Shown here piece by piece: positions 43,800-53,856 of a stretch of DNA of 64,000 nt. The position numbers and the translations under genes are program-made. The stretch's first letter is position 1. The number at the start of each line of letters is the position of its first letter. This DNA is from Halicephalobus mephisto (Eukaryota > Nematoda > Chromadorea > Rhabditida > Panagrolaimidae). The stretch lies in the NCBI GenBank assembly GCA_009193035.1, contig SWDT01000012.1, forward strand, positions 558,001 through 622,000. Direction: 5' to 3'. The notes below the pieces were generated by a model. It did not search any database and had not been told where the DNA came from. It worked only from the letters and a program-made list of their open reading frames with translations.

Positions 43800-45997
43800 A
43801 TGAATAGAGATTTGTTATTGAATTACGATCAATTTTATGAACTTCTTTTACCGAAAGAGGTTAAACAAGAAGATTGTCTGCAGGAAAATTTGAAGAAGGT
43901 TTTAGAAATTGGATGGAAAGATAGGTTTCAAGAAATTGAAATTTTTTATCTTGGATATAAAAAAGAAAATGAATTGAAGATTTTTCTAATTACTGTAAGA
44001 CTTGCTGAAAATTGGGATGATGTATTGACTAGAGGACCTTCTGCTGATTCTCCAGAAGCTAAGGATTTTAGAGATTTTTATGGAGAATTGTCACAAATTA
44101 GGAAATTTCCCGATGGTTCTTTATGTGAAGCTGTTTTGTGGACGGAAGGAATATTAAAAGATTCAAAAGTACTGGGGAAAATTGCCGAAAATATTGTCTC
44201 GAAGTAGGTTTTTAATTTTTGTATTTGTAATTATTTAATTATTTTAGACATATAGGTCCAGCTCAGGTAAAATTAAGGAACTTTAATGTTAAACCATTTG
44301 TTTCGTCGAAAGAGGAATATTCGGTTGTTTCTACTTCATTCGATCATTTGTCGTCTGCTCTTTATGCTCTTAAAGGACTGCCTCTAGCAATTTCGTCGGT
44401 GTTGTGTACTTCAGAGTACTATAGGAGAACTCAACCATTTCCGCCTTTTGGACGATACATGTACACCAGGAGTAAGAGATCGAAAGTTTTTGAAGATAAT
44501 GTTGCTAGGATTGTTCTTGGATTAGAGGATAATGAAGAAGAATCAGGTCCGACTCCGTTCTTTACACCGGTTTTGAAAGTGATGGTGACGATGGAACATA
44601 GCTCGAAATTCGGTGATACTCCTCATATTATGAATCAATTCAAAACTGCTTTCTATATTGAAATTGGAGAAAGATTGAAAGAAAAAGGATTTTTTACAGT
44701 ACCTACTGAAAATGGAATATACGTTGATGTCAATAATGTTCCGTTTTTGATTGAAATTGGATTGGCGAAAGAAATTATTGTTGCTAAGAAATTAGCAGAA
44801 AATAATCAACATTCGTTAATTTCAGAAGGGTGTGATTTTGCTTCTCTTAATCATAAAATTCAAGAAATACCGTTATTAAGTACTCAAATTCATGGATTAT
44901 CACAGAGATTTGCAGCTTTTGGAGAATGTTGTCAATTGTTGAAGAGATTTGTTGGATCTCATTATTTATTGAATAATATTGATCCATTTGCATTGGAGTT
45001 GTTGGTTGCTGAAGTGTTTTTGAGAATGGATTCAGAAAGAGGAAGCCCACCAATGTGAGTTTTTTAAATTACAAGTTTTGGAAACTCTTGTCGAGATTAT
45101 TTCGTCAAAAACACTTTAATTTTCATATATGACGGATTACGAAATAGCTTTCGTGCACAATTATAAGTTATTCTTGTTTCTAAGAAGTTAGAAATTGTGG
45201 TCGAGGTGATTTCGTAATGATGTTGATTTTCTCTTTTTACAATAATATGACTTTTAATGTTTGTTTTTAGGGATCCATTTTCTGGATTTATCCATGTTTT
45301 GAACCTACTTTCTACTCGTGATTTTGTGGTTTCTCCTTTATTTATCGACTTTGGAGACAAGTTAGACGAAGAAAAGAAAGCAACATTAATGAAGAAATTT
45401 ACTTCTGCTCGTCTTGTTCTTCCTCCTCTTGTTATTTTTACTAGTGATGATGAGTCTGGAATTAGTGTTACAAAAAATCTAGAAATAGTGATATTTTCCA
45501 GATTGATTGAAATATCGAAAGCAGCAATGTTGGTCATTAGTAAGCATATGGATTTGTCGATTAATGCTTCGATGAATATGATTTTTGGAGAAGAGTTGGC
45601 AGAAATGGATGCTGTTATTAAACTCGATTTTGAAGCTATATGTTCGAGAGAAAAGGATTATTCTGAAGCTAAAAAGAAAGCAATGGAATTGAAAAATAAA
45701 GAAAAAAATAAAGAACTTCCGATTGTGGATTTTGATCCAGTACAACGTTTTTTGATGGATTTAAAAAAGACGTTTTTCTCTATTGCTTTATTTTTCTATA
45801 ATCCATTTGGAGGAAGAACTATTGGAGTCGCTTTTAGACCGAAATTTAAAGAAGTGGTTGATTTTAAAGTTAATCAATGTTTCTGTAGGAAATGGACTAC
45901 AAAAGGATTAGAACCTAATTATGAAGAGTTTGTGGAAACTGTTCAGATTCTTGGGAAAGGAATAATCAAGAATGTTGTTTTGATGAAGAAAGAATAA
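43800..45997 (+). CDS. NOL6: NOL6/Nrap nucleolar protein, N-terminal part missing
   Basis: Exons 43800-44203, 44248-45054 and 45271-45997 give 645 residues, against about 1146 for human NOL6, a component of the small-subunit processome for 18S rRNA maturation. The visible part aligns from the middle of the family onward: RGPSADSPEAKDFRDFYGEL, IRKFPDGSLCEAVLW, ALKGLPLAISSVLCTSEYYR, PLLSTQIHGLSQRFAAFGEC, LKRFVGSHYLL, FVVSPLFIDF, FFYNPFGGRTIGVAFRPK. Roughly the first 400 residues of the family, including the first nucleotidyltransferase-like domain, have no place in the 306 nt upstream. The start lies directly behind TTTAG, so a trans-spliced short protein is plausible. Gene fission, degradation, or assembly error are alternatives. 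Confidence 0.88.
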
Positions 45998-46119
45998 TAG
46001 GAAAATGTTGTTGATTTTTTGTTATGAAAAGTTGTTGGAAAAAATTTATGGGAATTTAGAGGTTTATGACCTTTAGTATTTTAGTTTTTATTTTTTTAAG
46101 GTTGATTTTTGATTTTTAG

Positions 46120-47175
46120 ATGACTAGTCGAGGTATTCAAGATGAGGCAGTTGATGAATTGGCTGGGATGATGACTGTTGAGGGATCCCTCAATGATGGA
46201 ACTATTTTTGAAGAACATCCTCGTTTTAGTGGATATAAGAATTTAGGGAAAATTCAATCTAAACAAAGAGAAAGAAGAAATGAGTTTTTGGAAAATCAGA
46301 AATCACGTCGTTTAGATGCGTTTAATAGATCCCGTGTTATTGACGATGATGTTGAAGATGAGGAGGAAGAAGTGATGGAAGAAGGTGAAGGAAGTTCAAG
46401 TAATGCTTTTAGACAGTATTCTAGTAGAACGATGAAATTGAACAAGAAATATAAGGATCAATTGATGCTAAGTGAATGGTTAATTGATATTCCGGATGAA
46501 CTTCAAGAATCATGGGCGGTAGTTGTTTGTCCTGTTGGAAAACGGGTTTTAGTTGTTGCAAAAGAGGGTAATACAAGGATCTTCAACAAAGTTGGTCTTC
46601 TTATTGGGGAAACTAAGACTGGATTACCTGGTGGTGGACCTTCTAGTAGACATGGGATGACGATTTTGGATTGTATTAGATTGAAAGACAATAAGAGATA
46701 CTGTATTTTGGATGTTCTTTATGCTACTGGAATGTCGTTTACTGAAGTTGAAGCTAGTGTTAGACTTGCTATGTTGTCCTCAATTGCCGAGGAAGCTACT
46801 ATCAATACCAAGAGGATTAAGAATACGCAACATGCTCCTGTTTTCTTTGTTCCACCTATTTGTCGATGTTCTAAAGATGAAATGACTAAATTGATGAACA
46901 TGGGTCTTGATTTTGAAGTTGATGGATTACTCTTCTACAATGATAAGGGGTGGTATACCTCGGGCTACACTCCTTTGGTTGGATGGCTGAAACCTTGGAT
47001 GATGTCAGAGGTCTTGGGAGTCTCGATTGCAGATAGATACAAACAAGATCGACCTTCTGTGATGTCATTGAACGAGTACATTAACGAATACAACGTCCAA
47101 CACAATCATCGTTTTGTCAATGGCAAACCTTGGGAAAATCCTTCTCAACAAGATTCTATAATAGATATCGAGTGA
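46120..47175 (+). CDS. SNUPN: snurportin-1 (m3G-cap snRNP import adaptor)
   Basis: Single exon of 351 residues. Snurportin binds the trimethylguanosine cap of spliceosomal snRNPs and carries them into the nucleus with importin-beta. The N-terminus resembles the importin-beta-binding region (HPRFSGYKN...QRERRNEFLENQKSRRLD), followed by an acidic stretch (DDDVEDEEEEVMEEGEG). The cap-binding domain shows LMLSEWLIDIPDEL, WAVVVCPVGKRVLVVA, LPGGGPSSRHGMTILDCI, FEVDGLLFYNDKGWY and TPLVGWLKPWM; the two Trp flank the cap pocket in the family. GATTTTTAG directly precedes the ATG. It lies 122 nt after the NOL6 stop, third in the probable operon. Confidence 0.94.
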   Translation: MTSRGIQDEAVDELAGMMTVEGSLNDGTIFEEHPRFSGYKNLGKIQSKQRERRNEFLENQKSRRLDAFNRSRVIDDDVEDEEEEVMEEGEGSSSNAFRQYSSRTMKLNKKYKDQLMLSEWLIDIPDELQESWAVVVCPVGKRVLVVAKEGNTRIFNKVGLLIGETKTGLPGGGPSSRHGMTILDCIRLKDNKRYCILDVLYATGMSFTEVEASVRLAMLSSIAEEATINTKRIKNTQHAPVFFVPPICRCSKDEMTKLMNMGLDFEVDGLLFYNDKGWYTSGYTPLVGWLKPWMMSEVLGVSIADRYKQDRPSVMSLNEYINEYNVQHNHRFVNGKPWENPSQQDSIIDIE

Positions 47176-47262
47176 ATTTTTTGCTTTAATTTATAGCCAA
47201 TGGAAATAGAAATTATTCCAGTAAATATCACACCGATAAAAAGAAAATTATCCGTAATCCTC

Positions 47263-49007
47263 TTACATGAGCTCTTGTTTGCAGATTTCGTAGACCATCC
47301 TTTGTCGAAAATAGGGCATGTTCTTTTGAGAAAAATCAATTTCAGCTCTTCTAGCAGCATATTCGGCAAATTTACAAGAAAACATACCACAATCGCTACC
47401 GTTTTGTTGAGTAGGAATATTTCTCCTTTCGATTAACTTCCAGTCACTGAGATCTATATCTTGGTTCTTTTTGTCTTTCGATTCCGAAGCAATATAATCC
47501 CTAAAGGAATTAAAATTACGATAATCCAAAAAAGAAAACTAACTTTAAAAGTTGAAGAGCGTGATGATTACCGCCTAGCATGGAATCATAGTATTCAATT
47601 GTTTTGTTTGGGAGGTCTACGATAGCCATACACCAATGAATTTGGAGATGCACTGGAACAAGCCAAATGTCGTGGGAAAAGACGTCTACTTTTCTCGTCC
47701 ATCTTTTGACTCCAGAATAGCCTCTTTGGGAAAGTGTAGTGTAGAAGAAAGTTTGGAAAGCGTAGACTGAAGGTAAGTCTGAATCTAGTTCTGCTCGTTT
47801 ACAAATGAGATTTAAGTAGAAATTGATGATTTCGTCGTTGAGCCAGTCAAGTCCACTAAGGGTCAAGAGGTCTTTCCTGGTAATTTTGACAGTACCTGAG
47901 TCGGCAAAAACTTCATCTAAAGGTAGCCGTTTATTCCATGCACTGTGGATGATTTCTAAAGCTTTTTCGGAGAGATCTGAAACAAGAATAATTAGATTAA
48001 TAAAAATGTTACAAAACTTACGAGGGAAACTCTCTGGTTTTTCTTTCGGGATATCGAGGATCAAGTTCTCGAGTCCGAGTCGTAATCGATCTCCAGTGGT
48101 TTCGGCAATGATTTTCCTATTCCTTTCATTTTCGATGTCTAATGCACGTCTTCGAGCTTCTAGAATCTTGTTCCTCTGACGTTCGTCATCGATTTCCTTC
48201 TGTTTTTCGTCTCCGATCCTTCTTCGTTCAATCTCCTCCAATTTCGAATTGTCTAATCCTCGATCGAAGGCTTCCTTCGGGATAGGAATCGGTTGAACTT
48301 CTATAGACCTGACTGGACTCCTTCTGGGAACATTACTGTCGTTTAGGAAACTGATCCCGAGGTCTTCTGTCGCTTCTTCGGCTTGAGAAACAAATGAGTC
48401 ATCGTAAGGAACGATTCTGCTTCGGTCCGAGAGTTGAACAGCGTTTGTAATTTCTCTAAGTTCATCCAAATTCCTTTCAAAATTGGTCTTGGGTTTTTCT
48501 TTGGCAAACCAATTACCCATTTTTGATTTTGGAGTGGTATTCGCAGTACCAAAAAGATTCGAAAAACTGCTTTCGTGTAACGAGTCTTCTAATTTCCGTC
48601 TTCGAGGTTCCCTTGGAACTTGAGAAGAGGTCTCCTTGATGAGCTGCTGGTACTCGGCTTTTGCCTTGAGATCATATAACTGAAATATATAACGGTGATA
48701 AAATCGATATATGGAATTGAAAAACAAACCGTTTCTGAAGCTGCAAAATTTTCTCGAAACGTTCTTGCTTCGCCAAAGGGTTTCTGGAGCAACTTGGAAA
48801 CCCCCAACGATGAATCCCTAGGTTCAGAAATATCGCGATCTTTGGAAAGCTCGACCTTCGTAATCACGACTTCAGGATCAAGTTTTATCCGTTTTGGGCT
48901 TTGGAATAATCCTTCTGAAAAAAGTCCATCAAAAAATTACTTTTCATATATGAAAACTTACGTGAAAATCCACTATCAATGTGTTCACGACGCTCCCACC
49001 AACTCAT
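47263..49007 (-). CDS. ulp-1: ULP1/SENP-type SUMO protease
   Basis: Five exons, 48962-49007, 48730-48914, 48022-48679, 47544-47976 and 47263-47500, give 519 residues. The enzyme matures SUMO and removes it from targets. The N-terminal 290 residues are charged and low in complexity, with coiled coil (RRIGDEKQKEIDDERQRNK). The C48 peptidase domain at about 300-519 includes LSGLDWLNDEIINFYLNLI, VFSHDIWLVPVHLQIHWCMA and IPTQQNGSDCGMFSCKFAEY. The full catalytic set is present: His410, Asp427, Gln472, Cys478. The first exon (46 nt, MSWWERREHIDSGFS) is inferred from a good ATG, donor and frame. The 3' end lies 87 bp from the convergent snurportin gene; the start is divergent from the Mlx gene. Confidence 0.92.
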
Positions 49008-49151
49008 GCCAGAATTTTATGAGATATACTGTAGAGAACGAGATGAAACCATGCCATTCAAACTATCTCATGGAAGACAAAGCGAATCGACTAAGGACAA
49101 ACAGCTCGCGCGCAAAAAAGGTTTGTTTTCTCGAACGGAATTTTGTTTTCA

Positions 49152-49165
49152 TTTGCACGTGCAAA
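49152..49165. promoter_or_regulatory. 14-bp perfect palindrome with CACGTG E-box
   Basis: TTTGCACGTGCAAA lies between the divergent starts of the SUMO protease (49007) and the Mlx-like gene (49231), 66 bp before the latter. CACGTG is the site bound by Mlx/Mondo and Myc/Max type bHLH-Zip dimers. Autoregulation is inferred from the neighbouring gene. Confidence 0.6.
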
Positions 49166-49230
49166 ACTGGCAATTCTTACGTTTGAGGTTTCCGCCGTTG
49201 ATTTTCTGCTTTTTCACGCGAGAGTCGGAC

Positions 49231-50267
49231 ATGAATCAATCTGAAAAGAAGAAGCAGACTCACTTAAGATGTGAACGGCAAAGAAGAGAAGCCATAAATG
49301 TAAGTTTTTTGAAATTATTTTATTTTTTTGTTTTTTATTTCAGAGCGGATATAATGATTTGAAGGATTTGCTTCCGGTAAATTCCTCGTTTGTTGGATGT
49401 AAAACTACGAATGCAGCGATTTTATTCAGAGCAGCAGATTACGTGAAGCAATTGAATGAAGAAATTAAGAAAGACGAAGAAGAATTTTCAAAACTTCAGA
49501 CTCAGTTATCTGCGCTGGAGTTGATCGCGCAGCAATATGAATCTTTTTCGTCTTCCAGCGAGCCAGATTCGCCGTTACAGGTCGAGATGATGAAAAAGTT
49601 CCTCGATAGTTGTTTTGAAAGCTTTTCTCAGACCTTTGACGACAAGGATTATCCAACTATTACGAAGACTCTACTCAGCTGGATCGAATCCGTGAATCTC
49701 AAGGTATAATTTACTCATTAAAATTTTCAAAGAAGCAAATTAGCTCATTTGATAGAGTACTTTGGTGTTACGTATAGTGTTTTAGATAACTATCGAAATT
49801 TTTACTGTTAACCCTCGACGGTTATGCACTCCATATATCCTGATTTAAAAATTTCTAGCCTCATTCAGGAAGGATATATTGCTAAAAAGATGATTACGAA
49901 ATAATCATCGCGGCAAGCCGAGATTTTAGGCTCTTCTAAAAATCCCGTCAAGATGATTTTTAAAAAATTGATATATGATTTTTACAATATATGAGTAATT
50001 ACGAAATATTACGGAAAGTCTAAAATTTTAGGCTACTTTTTCTGAAAATCCACGTCGAGATGATTTTTTAAAAAGTTGGTAAATGGTTGATTGCGCAAGA
50101 ACTACTTGTAAAATTGAAATTTTAAATTATTTCAGTTCTTAAAAATTTGAAGAAATTCGTACTGAGATTATTTCGTAATGATATTAATTTTAAAATTCTC
50201 CGTAATTGCATAATTATATCCATTTCAGAAACCAGCACAGGATATGCTATCCGTTGCCAAAAAATGA
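49231..50267 (+). CDS. mxl-2: Mlx-like bHLH-Zip transcription factor
   Basis: Exons 49231-49299, 49344-49703 and 50229-50267 give 155 residues. The basic region HLRCERQRREAIN keeps His11, Glu15 and Arg19, which read CACGTG half-sites. Helix-loop-helix and a leucine-zipper region follow (DYVKQLNEEIKKDEEEFSKL, QTQLSALELIAQQYES). The C-terminal part FLDSCFESFSQTFD...TLLSWIESVNLK matches the Mlx-specific dimerisation and cytoplasmic localisation domain, which separates it from Max. In C. elegans MXL-2 pairs with the Mondo protein MML-1 in metabolism and longevity. Poly(A) signal AATAAA at 50355-50360. The 525-nt intron 2 carries several copies of an intronic repeat module. Confidence 0.92.
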
Positions 50268-50789
50268 AGTTTATCCACCACATTGATCATTGCGGGCCAT
50301 GACAGTTTCGATTTCCATCAAATTGTTATAGAATTTTTATTTTTATATTTACAAAATAAAGTGAAAGGACGTTACGCTTTTTGCCTAGCCGGTTGTTCCA
50401 CAAAAGGTGTCATCTCTGCCACAATTTATGAATAGTCTGATTCGACACCTGCAGCGCTATCCAAAAACGCGAATCAGAAAGAAAATGGACTAATTCTCGT
50501 TTTTGTGGAGATGGGCGAACAAACAGAATCTGATTCTAGACGTGGACTGGTTGTTGCGCGAGAGGAGGCGTATCCTTCTGATGTCGGACAGACTTCTGTC
50601 GAACACTAGAAACTAAGTCGTCGCGAAACGTTTTTGAAAGTGCTCTACAGAAGTTATTGCGGGGACAATCTTGTTTCTCGAGGTTAAAGATTGATTAATT
50701 ATAAGTTGTTTATAATTTTAAACTTAGTTCGTTTTCATTGATTGTAGTTTTTTAGATTTTGAATTTTCTCAAACAAGGGTTTTCTAAAA
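50268..50789. other. intergenic DNA between mxl-2 and the secreted gene
   Basis: About 520 bp with the mxl-2 poly(A) signal and the presumed promoter of the next gene. TTTTTTAG at 50755 is a possible leader acceptor. No other feature was seen. Confidence 0.45.
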
Positions 50790-52279
50790 ATGTGGCATTT
50801 ATTTTTGGTTTTTGGATTCTTTATCGTTGTCCCGATTTCCGCCGCGGATCCTCTTCATTGCGACGTTTTCGATCCTGTTTGTCGAGCCAGGATTCAGGAA
50901 GCCCAGGCCCATTCCGTCAGAAGTCATGTCAGATCACACTGTAATTACCAAGACATCTGGCTTATCCCCGGAAGAGCAGATGCTTCATGTAGTGAGTTTT
51001 TTAATTTTTATCTTTGAAAATCGATCAGAATAAAAATCGATTGTGATCTCCACGTGACCTAAATTCTGATTCAGGAATGAAAAGATAATCACAAGTAAAT
51101 CCAAAGAAAAATAGGTGGAACATGATTTGCACACAAGGAGCAATATTTTCGGTTTTGTGTGAAAATTATTTTTTTTATGAAAATTGTGATTTATTAAATA
51201 TTGAAATTCAGCCAGACCGGATGCTAAGCGGCTTGTTGACGTTGATCCTAGACAAGTTCACATAAAACCGGCAATAGTCAAGTTCCCTGGGTGTTTTACG
51301 GTAGAAATCAGAAATGTTCGAGTCCACAATGATCACGACGTCTTGAGTAACAGCTTCTTCGCAAAAAGCGAATACCAATGGTTGAATCTGAAAGAATTCA
51401 GCGACGTCAAATGTCAGAATGCCTCGAATGACGGTTGTGGCGGTTACGGTAATAACTGGTAAATATTAATTTTTGTTTTCAATTAATTTCAAAATTTTGC
51501 ACTTTAGTTACTACTGTGACATCTGCGAATCCCTAAAGAGCATTGATGCCAATCCGCGTGAGGGTGACGGATTGAGCAATCAATTCAGAGGACTCAACTG
51601 TCCAAAAAAACCTGGGTACTATACTTTCAGGAAGGAATTTTGCTTTAATGATTGGTCGGCTTTCGATTCCGATGGAGACTGTCAGATGGACTTCCTTCAA
51701 TCAGATAAAGGAGATTACAAAAGCGCTCTGGCTTCACTCCAGCAGATCGGCTATGTGGGTTAAATTAAATTTTATTTTCAAATTCTATAACTAGGATTTG
51801 TTGGAAATGTTTAAAAACTAAAATTCCGAAAGTTTTTAGAGTTTAACGAAAATTTAAAACTTAAAATTCCGAAAGTTTTTGAATATTCTGAAAACCCACG
51901 TTTAAATAATTTTGTTGGAAATACTATTTCTATTTTCCACAGTAATGTATTCCAGGGCACAGTAATTGCTAAAATCCGAATGGCCTACAACGCTACCTCG
52001 GCCATCAATCGGAAGAGAGAAACCAAGGAAGCCCAGATTGAAAAAACCGTAATGAAGGAACTAGAAGAACGGAAGAAGACTTGGGACATTAATCGGGGTC
52101 AATATGAGAAGTTCCAACAATGGTACATCGAATACAGAAAGAACATCTGGCATCGAGAAGAGTACCTTCCTTGGCTTCTTTATGAAAACGAAATTTCCTG
52201 TTTAAGATTGACTTTTGACGTTTGTGAACGGCCTCCCAGACGTAAATCCTACGGGGGTAAAGGTTACACTTGCGATTAA
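50790..52279 (+). CDS. secreted Cys-containing nematode protein of unknown function
   Basis: Exons 50790-50991, 51212-51458, 51508-51754 and 51956-52279 give 339 residues. A signal peptide is clear (MWHLFLVFGFFIVVPISA, cleavage near ADP). The body has about 16 Cys in pairs, with blocks HCDVFDPVCRARIQEAQAHS, IVKFPGCFTVEIRNVRV, GCGGYGNNCYYCDICESL, FCFNDWSAFDSDGDCQMDF. The C-terminal third is a charged helical part (ETKEAQIEKTVMKELEERKK) ending with a few Cys. No transmembrane segment follows. The Cys pairs suggest a disulfide-bonded extracellular fold; I do not recognise the family. Exon junctions were chosen because alternatives introduce stops. Confidence 0.8.
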
Positions 52280-53856
52280 ATACGGTTACCTACTTGATTC
52301 CCTACTTTTTTCGTCTTTTTGGCCGGTTTCAACCCTGTTAAAAAACTTGAATTTTTAAATTTTTCCATTCCTTTTCAAGTGTTCTAATTGTATTGCTCTG
52401 ATCTCAATACGGTTAAAGGAAAGTAAAGTCAAAACCTGATGGAGAAAAAAGAACGAACATGTGTAGAGTGAAAAGGGAATTCAGTGAGTTAAAGAATTGA
52501 TTTTTTAAAGAACGAAAATTCGATTTTGAAGCAAGACGATGTAGTGAAAAATTAGAGAATACCGCAAGATTAAGATACAGATAGGAAGAGAGTAATTAAT
52601 CTCCTACAGTATACAATTCCATTCAGAGGGTAATTTGGAAATACAGTAATAAAATAGTATAGTAAGAAGTTTTAACCTCTACAAGGGTATTTTCGAATTT
52701 AGGAACTTCTAATATGAGACTTTTTTAGCTTATTTATCTTAGTTGTAAATGAAATAAAATAATAAATAGTAGTAAAGTAGGGATTTGTAATCTTCATAGT
52801 AATCGAAAAAGGACCTTTTAAACTGAAAGAACTTTTACCATAGGAAAATCCTTCCTTATGTCAGTCGTGATTGAACAATAATCGTCATAAAAAACAAACA
52901 TAGTGTAATCTTTCAATCTTTACAGGAATCGAAAAAAGAATCTTGCAGACCATTTCAGTTTTTTATTATGGAAAAATCTCACTTGTCATAACTTTTAGAC
53001 TTACATGGACTAATGGAGTTACATGAAAGATGAAGAATATGAAAGTTTTTTATTTATCCAGACAATAATAAGATTAAGCACTATAAAAACCATATATTAA
53101 CTATTCACTTCTCAAAATATCTTGTAGACAGTATGCTCACGGTCTAACAAGTAGGGTATTTTCCTTCGAGATCGTATGTCCTGACTTGTTTACGCAATAG
53201 TCACAGATGAGTTGTAATCATTTGTAACTGAACATAATCAACGCATAAGAACCCCCGAGTATCCTCCGCATATATTAGGTGCTAACCAAGTGCAATTGAT
53301 GATAAAATTATAATCCAGCGAAAGTTGATTATAATTGAGCACAATCAACATCCTCAGGTACTTCTTTCCTGCAAGTAAAAAAGGATAAGTATGTTGATTA
53401 TGCTTAATTACAATCAAGTTTCTTTGAATTGCAATCTTACCATCGATTATGTTCGATTAGAGTCTAATATATGAAGAGCGTGCTTGGCGATCCTTAAACA
53501 TTGATCGCACTCAATTAAAAATAATTCTGCGTTACCTGTGCAGTTAATACACCGATATAACACTAGCAGCTAAAAATGGAAAATAATATTTAAAAAATCT
53601 GATATAATCTAATTTTGCAATCATTAGAAGAGTCGAAAGAAGGCTTTCTAAAATAATAAAATTTTCATCAAGAGAAAACCCCTTTTGTAATAATTCTAAT
53701 GAGGTGAGTTTATTGTAAGATACAAGTGTAAAAAAATATCAAGTTTATTTTCAAGTAGTCTTGCGATAATTGCTCACAGTGCGTGCAAATCACACACTAC
53801 AACTCTTTATTCAACGATATAAATACACAATTAATGAATTCAATTAAGAATTGAAA
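52280..53856. other. intergenic DNA upstream of the P450 gene
   Basis: AT-rich without coding signs. From about 53220 to 53460 it has several GTTGATTAT/ATAATCAAC motifs, two of them inside similar imperfect palindromes at about 53325-53348 and 53393-53416. Confidence 0.45.

Noticed and set aside
43577..43807. 76-codon frame between MFSD14 and NOL6 as the missing NOL6 N-terminus
   Set aside because: Its translation is hydrophobic and shows no NOL6 motif; it is far too short for about 400 residues.
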